Part shown: piece after piece, positions 23,829 to 37,872 of the stretch
Layout of the letters: each line of letters starts with the position of its first letter
How positions within the stretch are numbered: the stretch's first letter is position 1
NCBI GenBank assembly: GCA_029204225.1
Contig: CM055101.1
Location: 63,328,671-63,392,670 of the forward strand
Length of the DNA: 64,000 nucleotides
Direction: 5' to 3'
Source: Diphasiastrum complanatum
Taxonomy: Eukaryota > Streptophyta > Lycopodiopsida > Lycopodiales > Lycopodiaceae
Translations under genes and position numbers: made by a program
The notes under the pieces: generated by a model
Told to the model about the DNA's origin: nothing
Seen by the model: the letters and a program-made list of their open reading frames with translations, nothing else
The model's database searches: none

Positions 23829-23930
23829 TTTCTTCTTCTTGGTCTTTGAAGTAGAAGGATGAGATGAATCATCCTCTTCACCATCTTTGTCTCGATCTTT
23901 GGCTTTGTCTTTGTTGGATGCCTGAGAAAA

Positions 23931-24540
23931 CTAGTTCTTACTCCTTCCTTTATGCTTGTCTTTGACAAAGAGGGCTTTTTCACTTCCACCATGCTCGAGT
24001 TTGTTCATCCTGGACAGTTTATAGCTTTGCCTAGATTCTTTAAAAATAAGAATTCCTTGAAGAGTTTCTAGATTAGGCAACTCCTCCTTAATGGCAAAAG
24101 ACTGAACAAGATTATCATAGTCATCTCTCAAGCCATTTAAAATGACTTGAACTAGCTCTTCTTGGTTAATAGAAACACCAACATAGGAAAGCTCTCTATG
24201 TAAATCCTTAACTCTCCGAACATAGTTTGATGCACTCTCTTCACTTCTTTGGAAACTTTGAAAAGTTTGATTCCTAAGAGTGAGTATTCTAGAAGTATTC
24301 TTTGCTTCATAGATGGACTTAAGTGCATCCCAAGCTTCTTTGGCTGTAGTGCAAGACCCTATCTCTCTCAGAATTTCATTAGATACATTCATCTTAATGA
24401 AATGTAGAGCCATTCTAGCTCTCTTCCTATACTTAGGAATTTCAGCCTGTGCTTGATGCTCCTCCTCAACACCAAGCACAATGTCCATAACAACCTGGAG
24501 TATCAAAATAGACTCCATTTTGAACTTCAAATTGAGTAGA
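23931..24540 (-). pseudogene. Copia C: gag
   Basis: The frame from FKMESILILQVVMDIVLGVE through ARMALHFIKMNVSNEILREI, NTSRILTLRNQTFQSFQRSE and LVQVILNGLRDDYDNLVQSF is a typical plant copia gag (UBN2 type). The usual first residues upstream of MKFKMES are readable with a disruption near 24540. It ends KHKGRSKN* and a frame change separates it from the zinc knuckle. Confidence 0.85.
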
Positions 24541-25347
24541 AGTGTTTAGTCTTTCATTTGCTTCTAGAAGATATCCTCCCAGAGGTGACATTTTGATGAA
24601 GATTTCTTAGTTATTGGACTGCAATATGTTTGAGCTTGTTCCAATCAGACTTAAAGTTGCTGCTCTCTTCACTATAGGTATTTTCAAGGATGTACTACCT
24701 TCCTATGTGAAACACTTGCAACTATATTTGAGATGGATCTCAAATATTCCACAAGACAGGTTATCTAGATCATACACACAAAGTGGATTGAGACACTTTG
24801 GCTAGTTTGAATCCTACTTTTGGCACGTGTGAAATGTATCAAAATAAAACACTATTGACACTCAGAAGGCTCAAAGGGTGTTCAATCACTTCAAACTTAG
24901 TCTTGACCTTCAGTTTCTTGTGTAGGATGCTCAAAACAATGGATTCAGAACAAAGCAAAGTTGAATCAAATCAAAATGTTGTCACTCAGATTTTGGACCT
25001 ATCCCTGTCCTCTTTAAGAGCTTATAACTTTTGAAAGACACATCAAATTGATTTGATTTTAGTTTCTATGGAAAGTACAGATCATAAGCTTTCCATCAAG
25101 CTATAACACCACTATCTTTGGATCTACAAACAAGGAATTAGAAGGGACTAAATATTTCTGATTTTCACACGTGTGGAATTCCAGAATTCCGTACTACCTT
25201 CTATTCAGGTCTAAAAATTTAGTTCCAATCCGATTTGATCCAAATATACTTCAGAGAAAGGTGAGAAAAAGTGCAAAACTGCTTTTTTGCTTGAATTAGC
25301 TCTCAATTTCTTGTACAATCAAAGATTTAGCATGCAAAGCTCAATTT
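24541..25347 (-). other. Copia C 5' leader
   Basis: Untranslated leader between PBS and gag. It holds GGCACGTGTGAAA (about 24823) and TTCACACGTGTGGAATTCC (about 25165), so the G-box palindrome occurs in the leader as well as in LTRs. Element B has the same at about 15465. Confidence 0.6.
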
Positions 25348-25360
25348 GGCTCTGATACCA
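25348..25360 (-). promoter_or_regulatory. Primer-binding site of copia C
   Basis: The plus strand GGCTCTGATACCA is the reverse complement of TGGTATCAGAGCC. It abuts the LTR at 25361. Confidence 0.95.
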
Positions 25361-26062
25361 TGACAAAATTTCCAGATATCACACATGTGGGGAATGCCAC
25401 AAGTATGATGGATCTAATTAAGCTTTGTGATTAGCATAGTAACCTGATTCTAGATTGATTAACAAGATCTAGCTAAGAAGATATGGCTAAATCACAATCT
25501 AGCATGCTAAGCATCAGAATATGATAGCAATAAATCAATAATGAGCAAAAGTACAAGATATTAGTGTATTAGCATTAGTCTCAACACGAGTTAGAGAGAG
25601 AGAGAGCTACACATATTTATGGAGTTTGAGGTAGCTTGAGGTAGAACCACATCCATCCATCATTTAATGACATCTAAAGTGAAAACTAGAGTCTATGTGA
25701 CATTTGTCACTTCTCATGCATGAAACTCTACCAACTTTTTCCAAGTGTGCTAGTTCTAACTAGAAATGTACAAATCATCATGCATGTGTCCATTACACTT
25801 TGTGCATGCCTTGCATGTCACTATGGATCACTTACAATTAATGCATGTGAATTGCCACGAGTTTCTACAAGCATAATTTTGCTAATTCTATGTCTACAAA
25901 CTATATGCAAGTTGTACTCATCATTCTAGATTTGACATATCAATGTAGCTCGAGTTCTATCTAGGCCAAACTTGGCATTTTGCATTTATGAACAACATAC
26001 TTGCATGGTACACTATTTGTAGCAAGCCTAAAGTCAAGATGGATTATTTTTCCATTTCAACA
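25361..26062 (-). repeat. 5' LTR of copia C
   Basis: 702 bp, starting TGACAAAATTTCC next to the PBS and ending CATTTCAACA in plus coordinates. It is nearly the same as the other LTR by eye apart from the 90-bp deletion next to a GAGAGAGAG run. Confidence 0.9.
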
Positions 26063-27024
26063 CTTTTGGTACTTATTTTGGTACTTTTGATATTGTTTGG
26101 TACTTTGGTACTTTAGCTGATTATAGTACATAAGTAGTACTTAAGCTACTTTTGGTACTTAATTTGATAGTTCCGGTAGTAATTAGCTACTTTTTGGTAT
26201 TTTATCTAATTTTGGTAGCTACTTACCTTGGTACTGGCCAGAGTTTGATGTATCAAACACCATATTTGTTAACGATAAATGCTACAAGTCATTAAAAAAC
26301 AACTACGAGAACTGCTTGGCCATAAAATCTTTCAACCTTTATGTAGAGTGCAATGCTGAAATGGCCCCCTGGTATATGAAGGAAACTCTGTACCCATGGC
26401 TCATGAGCTGGGTCCATGCGCAAATCCCTATCATCTTTACTAGAAGAAACCCTTTGTTCGACTGTGAGGACAATATGTCCCCTCTTGTTGTGAACTACTT
26501 TGTTGAGGTCGAAGGGTACTCGTACTGCTTTGACCCCCCTACAGATTAGATCTGAATAGCCTAGCTTGGGTTGCAACTAATTTTCCGTACATGTTACATA
26601 TTCAAAAAATCAATATATCATATACTGCATAGATTCGAATGGCTATTTCATTCTTGAGTGGCTTTTGAGTTTCATTTGTAGCTTCATGATTTATTGGGAT
26701 GAAGGTTGAAAGGCTGAGGCATTCTTCAACTTTTAAATCCTATGTTGGTGCTTTGTAGATGTTCACAACCAGATTCTAGCATGAATTTTGAGTCACAGAT
26801 AGGGTAGGATAAGTTGATTGAGACTCCGATAGTAACCGGAAACGTAGCTTGAACTTATAAATAAAATAATCAAAATATTGATATTTAAGTGATCCAAAAT
26901 ACTAAATTGGTACTCATCAGTTTCAAAATGAGTACTATGAAAGTACCAAATGAATTAATATAAGGCACAAAGGTTACTTGCATCCTAAATTTAGGTGTTA
27001 AGCAAGTCCTCTTAATCGCTGTCA

Positions 27025-29255
27025 TCTTCGTACGACATGTTGTTGTATATATATTCATACACATCGGTGGATAATCGAAACATGTTATGATATCCAGGGA
27101 TAGGCTCCATGGGAAACCGGATTGCTCTCACCAGGTGTTACCGACCGTGTCTGGTCTAGAAGGTTGTATGTATTGATCATGCCTTCGACTTGGCCATAGT
27201 ATAGGCCTTCAACTACTCTCCCTCCTCTAACAATTATGTTGTGCCATGCATCCTTCTATGTTGTTGTTGCTTGGTACATCGTCTTGGTGCATTTAAGAAG
27301 GTAGAAATCCTCTCCCCTCTCTACTGCTTTGATCGCAAAATTGTCCCCAGTGGACAACAAGTCACACAAACTATTAGGGTTCCCCTCATACATGGGCAGA
27401 TTGGTGTCATTATGCATTGGCATAGATCCATAAGCACCGTCATTATCTCCAACATGATCGTCTTCATCCCTGCTAGCTACCTCTAACTCTGACATTGGCT
27501 GGATAAGCAAATATTTTCACTCTTCCATGTGTTGTCTGTTCCTGGATCTTCTCCATTGTCCTGTAATACATGAATCGCCGAAACATGACAATGTGTGACA
27601 TCGTAGTGAGCATGGACTATCTTGGGAATATCCATCAACTCAATGGTACGAGCATGAGCTTGTGATGCACTGACAATCCCATTTCACATCACGTTGCACC
27701 CCATTCTTGTTGACCAGCCAGAAAACCCTTCTTGTACTATAGTTGTGACCTTCTCTTTTTGGCCTAAATGTTTCTTTTAGATAGGCAACCACATCTGTTG
27801 CACATTTCAAGGGCCAACCTCTGGTTTCAACTCCTTGTGAGTGAGAGTTCTCTTGATGACTGCGCCCACTCCGTTGTGCTCATCTTTTTCATGGCCAGAG
27901 GTAGAAAAAGTCTACATCATTTGCAGACTTGTCAAGTGATAATATATGGCCAAAAAACAAACAAATTGTTAGATTTTTTATTTTGATGTTGGCTGCAATA
28001 AACAGTGCTTGCAAACAGTACTTGTAGTTCCGAACCTGGTCCCCTGTCTACTACCAATTTGGTACTATATTTGGGTGTTTGGTATAGTCCCATTTTGGTA
28101 CTATATCTATTAGAAAAGTAGTATTAAAATTGGTACTCCAAAACAGTGTCATTAGAGGAGTTTTGAGTTCCAAAAAGACCCTATAAGAATTCGTGCAAGA
28201 TACCTTTTTTACTATTAAAAAACTATAACACTAATACTTTTGACTTGCCATAACTTTTTAATCGTAGCTCAAAAGTATTCATCTAACATATCATTGGAAA
28301 GCCCTTGTTGAGCGCTTTCCAATGCACCAAACTTCGCTTAATTCAGACGTACCACTAAGAAGTTATGCCATTTTTAGTATGGAATCAAAATGTGGACTCA
28401 AAAAGTTACGTTACGTAGATTTCAAATTTGAGTGTTTTGATTGGTCCATGTGTATGAAAAATTTGAGAAAAATAATAAAAAGAATCTTTACAAAGGGTCT
28501 TTTTTGGATTTAGAACTCCTCTAATGATTTTGGTGCTACGAGACGGACTATTTTGTTAAAGTCTTATAGTTTAGTACCAATTTTGGTACTATCTGGAGTA
28601 ACAAACCTGAAAACTACAGAGTAATAATAATAGATAGTGAGGACCTTCAACAAATATATCTGGCCACAAAGAAGAAAGGTCTTTCAGCTTTGAATTGGAA
28701 CACTGCACTGTCTGACCAGACCCAATGACACCTCAGATTATACTCGTTCTCTTTCAACCAATTGTCATGCAGTAGTAGACAGTGTTGTACGAATAGGGTG
28801 TCATGCAGCTTATCATCTGATATGTAAAAATGAAGAGTCTTTTCAGCTGCACCTACAGTGTTTTCGACATACGTTATGTGCACAAGTATTGTGATCTGAT
28901 TAGACCACCAGGGCATGGACTGTATCTCGTTCTACATCTTGAACGAATAATTCTCGACAAAGTCAATGACTGAAACAACAACATCCAAAAAAAATTTCAA
29001 CAAGCAGTCTTTAAATTGTTGTGACTACCACCGAAACACAAAGTTATGACTGATGAAGTTTTTCAGATGTGCTGAAACCAGGTCAACAAAAGCACTGCTT
29101 AGCATTCTTTGCACTACAAAATCCTTGTTTTCTATCAGTATGTAGAAATACAAAGAAATTTGTGATAGAGTCCCGACGGCACGAAAGTGTTCCACCACCT
29201 CAGCTATTAGGAATTCACCACGTCGAACATTTCGATGATTTTGACTTTCGGCCAC
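27025..29255 (-). pseudogene. Transposase pseudogene of the second DNA element
   Basis: The upstream exon (to about 28640) reads HLKNFISHNFVFRW, then DVVVSVIDFVENYSFKM, NEIQSMPWWSNQITILVHIT, LHFYISDDKLHDTLFVQHCL and HWVWSDSAVFQFKAERPFFF. An intron of about 700 bp follows, rich in GGTACTATT and holding a MITE. The downstream exon (about 27933-27025) has MMWTFSTSGHEKDEHNGVGA, VIKRTLTHKELKPEV, LPMYEGNPNSLC, FAIKAVERGEDFYLLKCTKT, and ends IPGYHNMFRLSTDVYEYIYN with an acidic tail. Stops and frameshifts are frequent. The pattern WSD(G)xxxQFK followed by HGKGxHDGxGAVIKR is, as I recall it, that of an uncharacterised DDE-transposase-like family scattered in plants and invertebrates. The family name is not assigned. 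Confidence 0.6.
28149..28527. mobile_element. Palindromic MITE-like element in the transposase intron
   Basis: The left end TCATTAGAGGAGTTTTGAG..CCAAAAAGACCCT is mirrored by the right end AGGGTCTTTTTTGG..AACTCCTCTAATGA, 379 bp in all. No coding capacity. No clear target duplication. A related single end is at 2067-2110. Confidence 0.7.
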
Positions 29256-29339
29256 TTAGCCATTCTGCCACGTCGACTATCTGCCACCTCGAATGTTTTC
29301 TATTCGGCCTCGATGACTATTCGACAACCTTGACTAATT

Positions 29340-30978
<1,639 letters not shown>

Positions 30979-31686
30979 TGCGGGACTAGTCTCTCTGGCG
31001 CTTTCTCTGTCCTTCGAGAATATTCTATGAAGAATATCTCTACGAATTCTCTCCAAAATATTTCTCTCCTTCTCTCTCCCCATGCCTAGAAAAAAAAATT
31101 CAGATTGTTTCTAAATTCTTTTACGGTTTTTTTTGGTCTTACGAGCATTTGAACCATTCATCCATAAAATCATTTAAAAAATTTTGATCGTAAAATTTAT
31201 GATTTTTCATGGTACTGGAGATTTTTTTCACGAGCACATGTTTCATGGAATCCAAAATATTATCAAATTCAATTTGAGGGACTCCACTACTAAGTTAGTG
31301 AATTTTCTTTTCATTGATATTCTTTCAATTGTTATAACTTTTTTGTTTCAGTGCAACAAAAATGAAAAGCGATCAGAACGACAAGACAAACATCAAGCAA
31401 CTATCCAAATTTAGATTTCATAACTATTAGTTCTTGTAAATTGTTGGCAGATGAAAAAAAATGGTCAAGACTATTTTCTAGTCTACCATATAAGTAAGAC
31501 AATACTGTAGCTTCCGACCTAGGATATAATAAGCCATCTACATCATCACAACCACCACATGTCTCACATAATCTGGAGTATTCTTCTCAAGGAAAAACAT
31601 GTCTTACAAAGTCATGTTGGATCTAGTAAAAAATGAGAATCAGAGGAAAACACTAGATCCATGAGTTCAATAGCCAAAAAGATTTC

Positions 31687-32290
31687 ATGAACAACAAAAC
31701 CGATTTGAAACTCAAAAATATAAGGATAAGATTATCATTCAAAAATTCAATGATAATCTTATCATTGAATTTTAAGTCCATTGACATCGAGGAGAGGTTG
31801 GATAATCTAGATCGCTATTTCACTTTGTTTGACAGACTTGATCCAACAAAAATCACTTTTGCTATGATCCATTTTGAAAAAGCAACTTATAAGTGGTGTA
31901 AGAGAAAGGAGAAAAGTATGTGAATAGAGGAGTGTAACGAGCGAACTAATTGGCCATTATTTAAGAATGTATATTGAAACTATCAAAAGACCATTCTAGG
32001 ATGATGAAAACTTCAAGAGGTGGATGAAGATACGTTAGAAAAGCTCTATACAAAAGTATAACTTTGAGTTCTGGAGTCCAATTCTTAAAGTATTCACAAT
32101 ATCTAATGCAAATCATTTAAGAAAATATATGTAGGAAATGCAATCAGATATTGGAATTGAACAAAGATTCTCAGTCAAGATCGTGTTTAAACTATGTTAA
32201 AATGCTCGTTGACATATTCTTCGCCCAGAAGAACCTTCGTCTGACTTCTTGAAAATGATAAGGCACTAAGATAAATCATATATCAGAGAG
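31687..32290 (+). pseudogene. Ty3/gypsy gag fragment (first)
   Basis: The frame contains IDIEERLDNLDRYFTLFDRL, TKITFAMIHFEKATYKWCKR, a retrotransposon gag core (the usual form is AYKWWxx). A stop at 31921-31923 (TGA where Trp or Ser is expected) and frameshifts follow. Scattered gag-like words continue to about 32290. A perfect 14-bp hairpin lies inside (31742-31773). Confidence 0.6.
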
Positions 32291-32659
32291 TCAAAGGTTC
32301 TTGATTAAAAAAATCTCAAAATTTTCAAAAAAATTGTCACATTTGACACGCCGATCACACACCAGTCCTAGACCCCACCCACACCTGACACCATCATTTT
32401 CAATTGTCACCCATTATTGTTACCATCTATACCATGACATCATCCATTTTTTGTGATCTCCCAATTTGAATATGTGCAAACATCCATCCATCCTTCTCAG
32501 TAAATATCCAATTGTTATCAAGTGTCATCAACCATCTACTCTTACTTTTATCATCCTGCTTGAACATATATCCTTTCAAATACAGAACTACGTCAAGCAA
32601 CAACGAAACTGATTCAGCCAAATCAACATATTCCAATGGATCAAGAAATTTCTACGCTA

Positions 32660-33301
32660 ATGGTACCTCTATAGACAACTAGAAGATCTCCCAAATTGGA
32701 ATTGCCCAAGTTTGATGGATCCATTGATCCTATCAGATTCTTGCATATCTATGAGCAGGCATGCGAGATCTATGGTGAAACCACCCTAGTAGAAAAGATA
32801 AAGCTATTTTCAAAATCTCTGACTAGAGCATCTAGTGGTACTTCAATCAGAGAACACAAGAATGGACAAACTAAGAAGTGGTATAAGCGGCTTTGATCAC
32901 CAGATTTAAGCCTCAAAAATTTCTAGAAGAACTATTCCTCCTACTCATCAAAATCAAGATGGAAAAAAGAGAAAGATTCAAAGACTACATCAAACGGATC
33001 AAACATCTATGATCCAATCATGCGGAGTTGAGTCTCGATCATGCAGTCATTCCTAGCGGGACTATCTAGAAGCATCCGATGAGAGCTAAAAAGAAAGTAT
33101 GCCACTTTACACGAGGTTATGGAAGATGCAATGAGGGAAGAAGATGAAGTATTTGATGGTGATTCTACACCCGGAACTACATTGCATCATGACTCAACTC
33201 TTTTGATTCAATCTCAACTTCAACGAGCTTGTTCAATGAATTGTTACATAAGATCACGAAGCTACATAAGTAGCAGATGGAGCAGTCACAATCTAGTTTG
33301 A
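32660..33301 (+). pseudogene. Ty3/gypsy gag fragment (second)
   Basis: The frame reads LPKFDGSIDPIRFLHIYEQA, EIYGETTLVEKIKLFSKSL, then after a frameshift FKPQKFLEELF and KMEKRERFKDYIKRI, and ends LKRKYATLHEVMEDAMREED. This is gag of a Ty3/gypsy element. The block FKPQKF..KMEKRE recurs at 48215-48310, pointing to the same family. Several shifts and stops make it dead. Confidence 0.7.
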
Positions 33302-34620
33302 GAAAAAATTGAAGGCTCTTCAAAGTACTATAACAAAACAACTAGATTCGTACCAACAACAATATCCTCGATGGAACAACATCTAGTGTCCTATATGTAC
33401 CCACAACCACACTTCCAACAAGTTTTTGGTATTAAAGTAGAACCTCAAGTTGACACACAGATAATGTCACCTATGCAATGCATCCTCGCATAATGACAAT
33501 GCTTATTGCCCCTACAAGCATTAAACTATCAAGATATCTTTTTTTTACTTAGATAAATTAGTTTATTGCTCTTGTTTCTATGGATTTGGATGTCAGAGAA
33601 GAACTATGCTTCTTCTACATTTGTCATATCAAATTCTCTTTCTGTGTTTAACTTCATTTTATAGAGTCAAGATTTTTATTGGCCAATGCCGGTTTGTGTC
33701 AAACTTAGTGTATTTCTATATATATTGTGATGAATTCTATGTATATCTATCTAGACTGTGTTGGATTTTATGTATTTTTGTATATTGCTAAAAAACTTGA
33801 ATATTTTATATATTTGACAATTCTTCATCAAAAGAAAAATTTATTGAGAACTCTTACATGGGATTCATTTAAACTAGTAACCAAACGAAAGTACCACGAG
33901 TCTGGTTGTACACCATGTCAACTAATGCATTTTTATAAAGATATGAGTTAAAAAAATTTGCTCTTAGATATAAAGGGCAAGAGAAAATGATATCAATCAA
34001 AGGTTGATGATTTAAATATAGAAATTGTAGATTTTTTAGCTTTTAATAATGAGTACCTATCTATGAAGGTCAACTATATCTATTTTGAAACAACAACTTG
34101 GGTTAATGGGACAACCATCATCCTCAACCTGTCATCGACAAAGGAAAGCTGGCTTACAAAATTTCTTGTCAACTTGAGATGTTGAATAAGAAGAAGATAT
34201 GCGACTTGTCTTCAACTTCATCAACTGAAAAAAGAGAGCATTGATATTTCAAGTCTTAAATTGAGAGACATTAGTTAAACTCTCTTTTGGTAAATGTATC
34301 GTAAAAATAATGTATAAAACTATTTTGAGCTGTCTTGTGGTTTTAAATAATTTGGATGTTCAAATCATGTGTTGTTTTTACATGTTATTTCATTTCTTAT
34401 TGTGATGGCTTTATGAAGTTCGTACTAATTTTTTTTCATGATCTATTGTCAAAAATAAATAAATAAACAAATAAATTTATTTATTTATTTAAAATCTAAA
34501 AATTGACTCATAAAAAAACATGATTTTAGACTAAAACTATGTAATCTAAAACATATCGAAGCAACTTACTCATTTTAGGTCAAAGTCCAAAAACAATTAT
34601 CATTACAATATTGCTATCCT
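33302..34620. other. AT-rich stretch without recognisable gene
   Basis: No gene recognised. Open frames at 33606-33951 are AT-rich and lack motifs. An AAATAAATAAAC-type run sits near 34456-34490. Confidence 0.45.
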
Positions 34621-34626
34621 ATTGAA

Positions 34627-35900
34627 CTAATCACATTCTAATCTAGCTCCATGACAATGTTTAAGAATATTTATCATTAGCAAATGGGTTTTATTACATG
34701 CAAGACGTGATAGACATAGTTTGTGAAGGACAATTATGATCAAGAGAAGTAACTCACTCTCTCTTAGATCATACTTTTGAAGACCTAAAAATAGAGAATA
34801 CAACTTATTGTCAACTAACTCAAAATATTCATAAATATTCCACCACGCCCATAACAACATGAGACCATACATAGAGTGGTATTATTCTCCATTAGTGGAT
34901 GTTTCTTTTTAACCTAGATCCATTACATATATATTTTTAAATATTTGGGTTTGTAAAGCATCTCTTGTTATATTTCTCCAATTTGTGTTTTCTTGTATTA
35001 AGAATTATAATTTAATCAAAGCCATTAGAACTCCTAGTGGTCCTTTTCAATTAAAATGTTCATGTGAATTAGTACTTTGATAAAAAAAGAAGTCATTTCA
35101 TATCCAAAAAAATCCACCCATATGGGACTAACTAAGTGCCTCGCAATCTTTCCCAATGTGAACTAGCTCAATCTAGAACAATCTTATGTTTAATACTAGT
35201 TGACATGGCGATTGGACTTGTCCCAATCAGTCTTAGAACTAGATATCATACATTTTTCTTGCAATACCTCCATCAACATCTCTAAATTGTCCCCACATGG
35301 CTTGCAATATTTCCTTGGTATAATTTAAAAGAAGTTGATGCTTGAAATCATTCTCATAAATTCCTATTCAACAAAATGCTCATCTTATGAATGTAGCATG
35401 AAGATAAACATCAAAGGCTAAGTAGCAATAGAATGTAAAGAGAAAGTGGACGACCTGTCTCACATCACTAGAGAGCTTTCATTGACTTGAACTAATATAA
35501 ATGAGCTACTAAAAAATAGACTTCACTATATAAGATATATAGGAGACTTCGAAAATCATCTACAAGAAGAAAACAAAAACTCCCAAGTTAGTATGTCAAA
35601 TGCCTTTTTTACATCCAATTTAAAAAGGCCTCTAGATAAATTATATGCTAATGAGATGTCCAACGTAGTGATTGCATTGCTCACATTATCAAATATGCTC
35701 AATCCTCAAATAAAACCATATCCGATTGTTTAACTAATAACGGCACCAATCTTCTTACAATTACCTTCACGATTATAGTTAGAGTGGGCTTTAGGCCTAC
35801 AACTTGATGCTTTTCTTGATCAAGCTTCACATTGAGGGACTAATGTTAGCAATTTCTACTGTATCTTGGGGCTTATGCTAAAAAAATTGCATCACCTTGG
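34627..35900 (-). pseudogene. LINE-type reverse transcriptase pseudogene
   Basis: On the minus strand near 35815-35700 one frame reads VVGLKPTLTIIVKVIVRRLV, PLLVKQSDMVL, the start of a non-LTR RT domain. A frameshift leads to FKLDVKKAFDILTWEFLF near 35630-35570, which carries the conserved Asp-x-x-KAFD of RT motif A. Later words such as INFF..IIPRKYCKP are too decayed to place. The 34627-34872 frame (MYGLMLLWAWWNIYEYF) lies downstream and may be its C-terminal part, but I see no motif. The FADD-like catalytic motif was not found intact. Confidence 0.55.
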
Positions 35901-35959
35901 GAATTCCATGATCTATTCTAGTAAGGTGACAAGATGACATATAAGGCTCCAACTAAACT

Positions 35960-37090
35960 TGTGTAAAGCCATGAAGATCTTTAAGGGAGTTAAAAATGTC
36001 GAATACAAATCGCAATCCGCCAATCAAAATTCCAACATGGTTCTTGCCTCAAATAAATGCAAAATTCACCTAATAAGATACAAAACATGTTTTTCTACGG
36101 TATGTATTAGAATTTGAGTGGCCATCAATAGGCTTTCGACCCATGAGTTTATAGAAGCCTATTCCAATTGGTAGGAAAAATGAGGAAGAGATATTTTTGT
36201 AAACACTTAAGCATAATTAGCAACTAGGATGCAAGTATAGCTAGGTAATTTTTTTTGGGAACTATTGGAGCCACATGTCATTATAGATAGGCTTATAGTC
36301 ACATGTCATTGTAGGCACGTTCAAGTGCCACATGTCACCAAAGTTAAGCTTGGAGCCACCTTATATACTACCATTATTGCTAAGCATTGTATAGTATATT
36401 ATCTTAATATAGGTTGGTAAGCCTACACAAAAATAACTTCATGTCTATCTATATCATTCAAACAACAAAGTGATAAGCTAGAAAAGTAATTAAAATGTCA
36501 CATCACTACACCAAAATCAAAGTGAATGTCACATTACTACACATTACTACATACCGGATTAATGAGGTCCATCTTTCGCAACCAAACCATATAAGGAATA
36601 CAAGTGAAGTATTCTCAATAAAAAAAAACTACACTATTTACCACACTAATAGCACATAACTCATGTTTTAAAAATCAATTTTTTATATATTGAAAAAATG
36701 TTAGAACTCCGTATAGAATAATTATGTCATGAATATGCATAGATATGAAAGAGCTAAATATCTAACCTATGTACATGTATGTGTGTAAGGAATATTTGAA
36801 AAATCACAAGGATAATCATCATGAGCATAAAGCATGAAGCTTTGTTCTTTTTACTTTTAATAGACCTTCATGTGTAAGTGCTTGATTGAAAGCAAAATTA
36901 TTCAAATCATGTACTTCATTGTGAGTCATTAGAAAAAAGAGTACTTCCAATAAGACATATTGGATGTAGTGTATGATTTCTAATAAATTTCATGTAAAAA
37001 TAATTGCATCAAAAGCTTATCAGAGATAGACGAAGTAGATGCTTTGCGCATTGATTCTTTTGTATTGTCAATAGTAGGTTCATCCTTTTC
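35960..37090. other. Stretch without recognisable gene
   Basis: No gene found. Two words near 36260-36350 repeat GGAGCCACATGTCAT and CACATGTCA (three CACATGTCA copies within 70 bp). The right end approaches the copia G LTR. Confidence 0.4.
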
Positions 37091-37099
37091 TTATAGATT

Positions 37100-37687
37100 G
37101 AATTAGCTTTTAGAGCACGCAGTTTCATCCGCTATTGTCTTGTGCTCCGCAGCATTATTGACATGTATATTTTGCTATACTTAATCTGATAACAGCTTTG
37201 TTGTTCTACGTTCAGATTTGTGTTGATATTGCTATGTTTTTCTTCATTCTACCTGACTCTCTTGTTGCTCAATCTGGTAATCTATTGTTAGTGAATTATT
37301 ATTAGTCTAGCTATTGACGACTAACATTTAGTCTTGCCTTTGGCGACTAATACATGACTGATTATCAGTCAAGCTCTATCTAGTCCTTCGCAAATCATTC
37401 GCAACTAATAATTTGTCTAGTTGTTCATGACAAATTATTCTTCTGATGTTTTATTAATGTTTGGCTATGTAATTAGATCAATCATGATTTCTATCACTAA
37501 TGTTATGTTCGTTTTTTATAGGCGTAGTCATGCTTAGGGAGAGAGTAATATAGCTCATTTCACTGCGCACGAACACTTTCTGTTCGTATTCATTTCTTGT
37601 TCGAGTTTTGAGTTCGCTTCTAATCGTGTTCGTTTTCTTTTCGAGCTATTTTTGTTTCTCACACTCACACACCGTCTTTCTCCAACA
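37100..37687 (+). repeat. Copia G: 5' LTR (inner part)
   Basis: The LTR ends TTTCTCCAACA at 37687, directly before the PBS. It shares blocks with the LTR of element H: GATTTCTATCACTA, ATAGGCGTAGTCATGC (H: ATAGGCATAGTCATGC) and TTTTCTTTTCGAGCTA. The left end is not defined. Confidence 0.6.
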
Positions 37688-37699
37688 TGGTATCAGAGC
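37688..37699 (+). promoter_or_regulatory. Primer-binding site of copia G
   Basis: TGGTATCAGAGC immediately after the LTR CA end. Complementary to initiator-Met tRNA. Confidence 0.93.
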
Positions 37700-37872
37700 T
37701 CATTTTTGTAGCCTGATAAACTTCCATAGTACAAGACTCTACTAGCCGATAGAGTAGTTGTCTTCTTGTTCTGTAATTCAGTACCGGATTTTCATACTTA
37801 AGTCACTGATAGTTTTTCCTATCACTTAGACTAATCTTCCACATAGATTCCCAAGGGAAATCTAGTCCCATC

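Larger units (their letters stand above)
21436..26062 (-). mobile_element. Copia element C, both LTRs, RT deleted
   Basis: LTRs start TGACAAAATTTCC and end CATTTCAACA. The probable 5-bp target duplication has one mismatch: GTTTT (21431-21435) versus CTTTT (26063-26067). Gag, zinc knuckle, protease and integrase core are present, then the sequence jumps to RNase H, so the reverse transcriptase is gone. The element sits in GGTACTTT-rich intron sequence that continues on both sides. Confidence 0.9.
21037..26549 (+). pseudogene. Partner gene of the second DNA element, split by copia C
   Basis: Exon 1 (21037 to about 21233) starts MRTPARKCKVASKAIAENPE, is Pro/Thr-rich and has a TAG before KKKG/GTAAAT. 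The presumed intron is full of GGTACTTTAGCT-like words and contains the whole of copia C (21436-26062). The last exon starts after GGTACTGGCCAG at about 26246 and reads EFDVSNTIFVNDKCYKSLKN, then NAEMAPWYMKETLYPWLMSW, HAQIPIIF and YSYCFDPPTD, with a stop at 26547-26549. Function is not recognised. It faces the transposase pseudogene at 27025-29255 tail to tail, like the A/T pair. The words FVNDKCYKSL recall FINNKCYISF of A2, which may be coincidence. That the two exons belong together is inference from splice sites and shared intron repeats. Confidence 0.5.

Noticed and set aside
26292-26576. Minus-strand open frame opposite the last partner exon
   Set aside because: Shadow of the plus-strand exon, which has a sensible composition, splice acceptor and stop.
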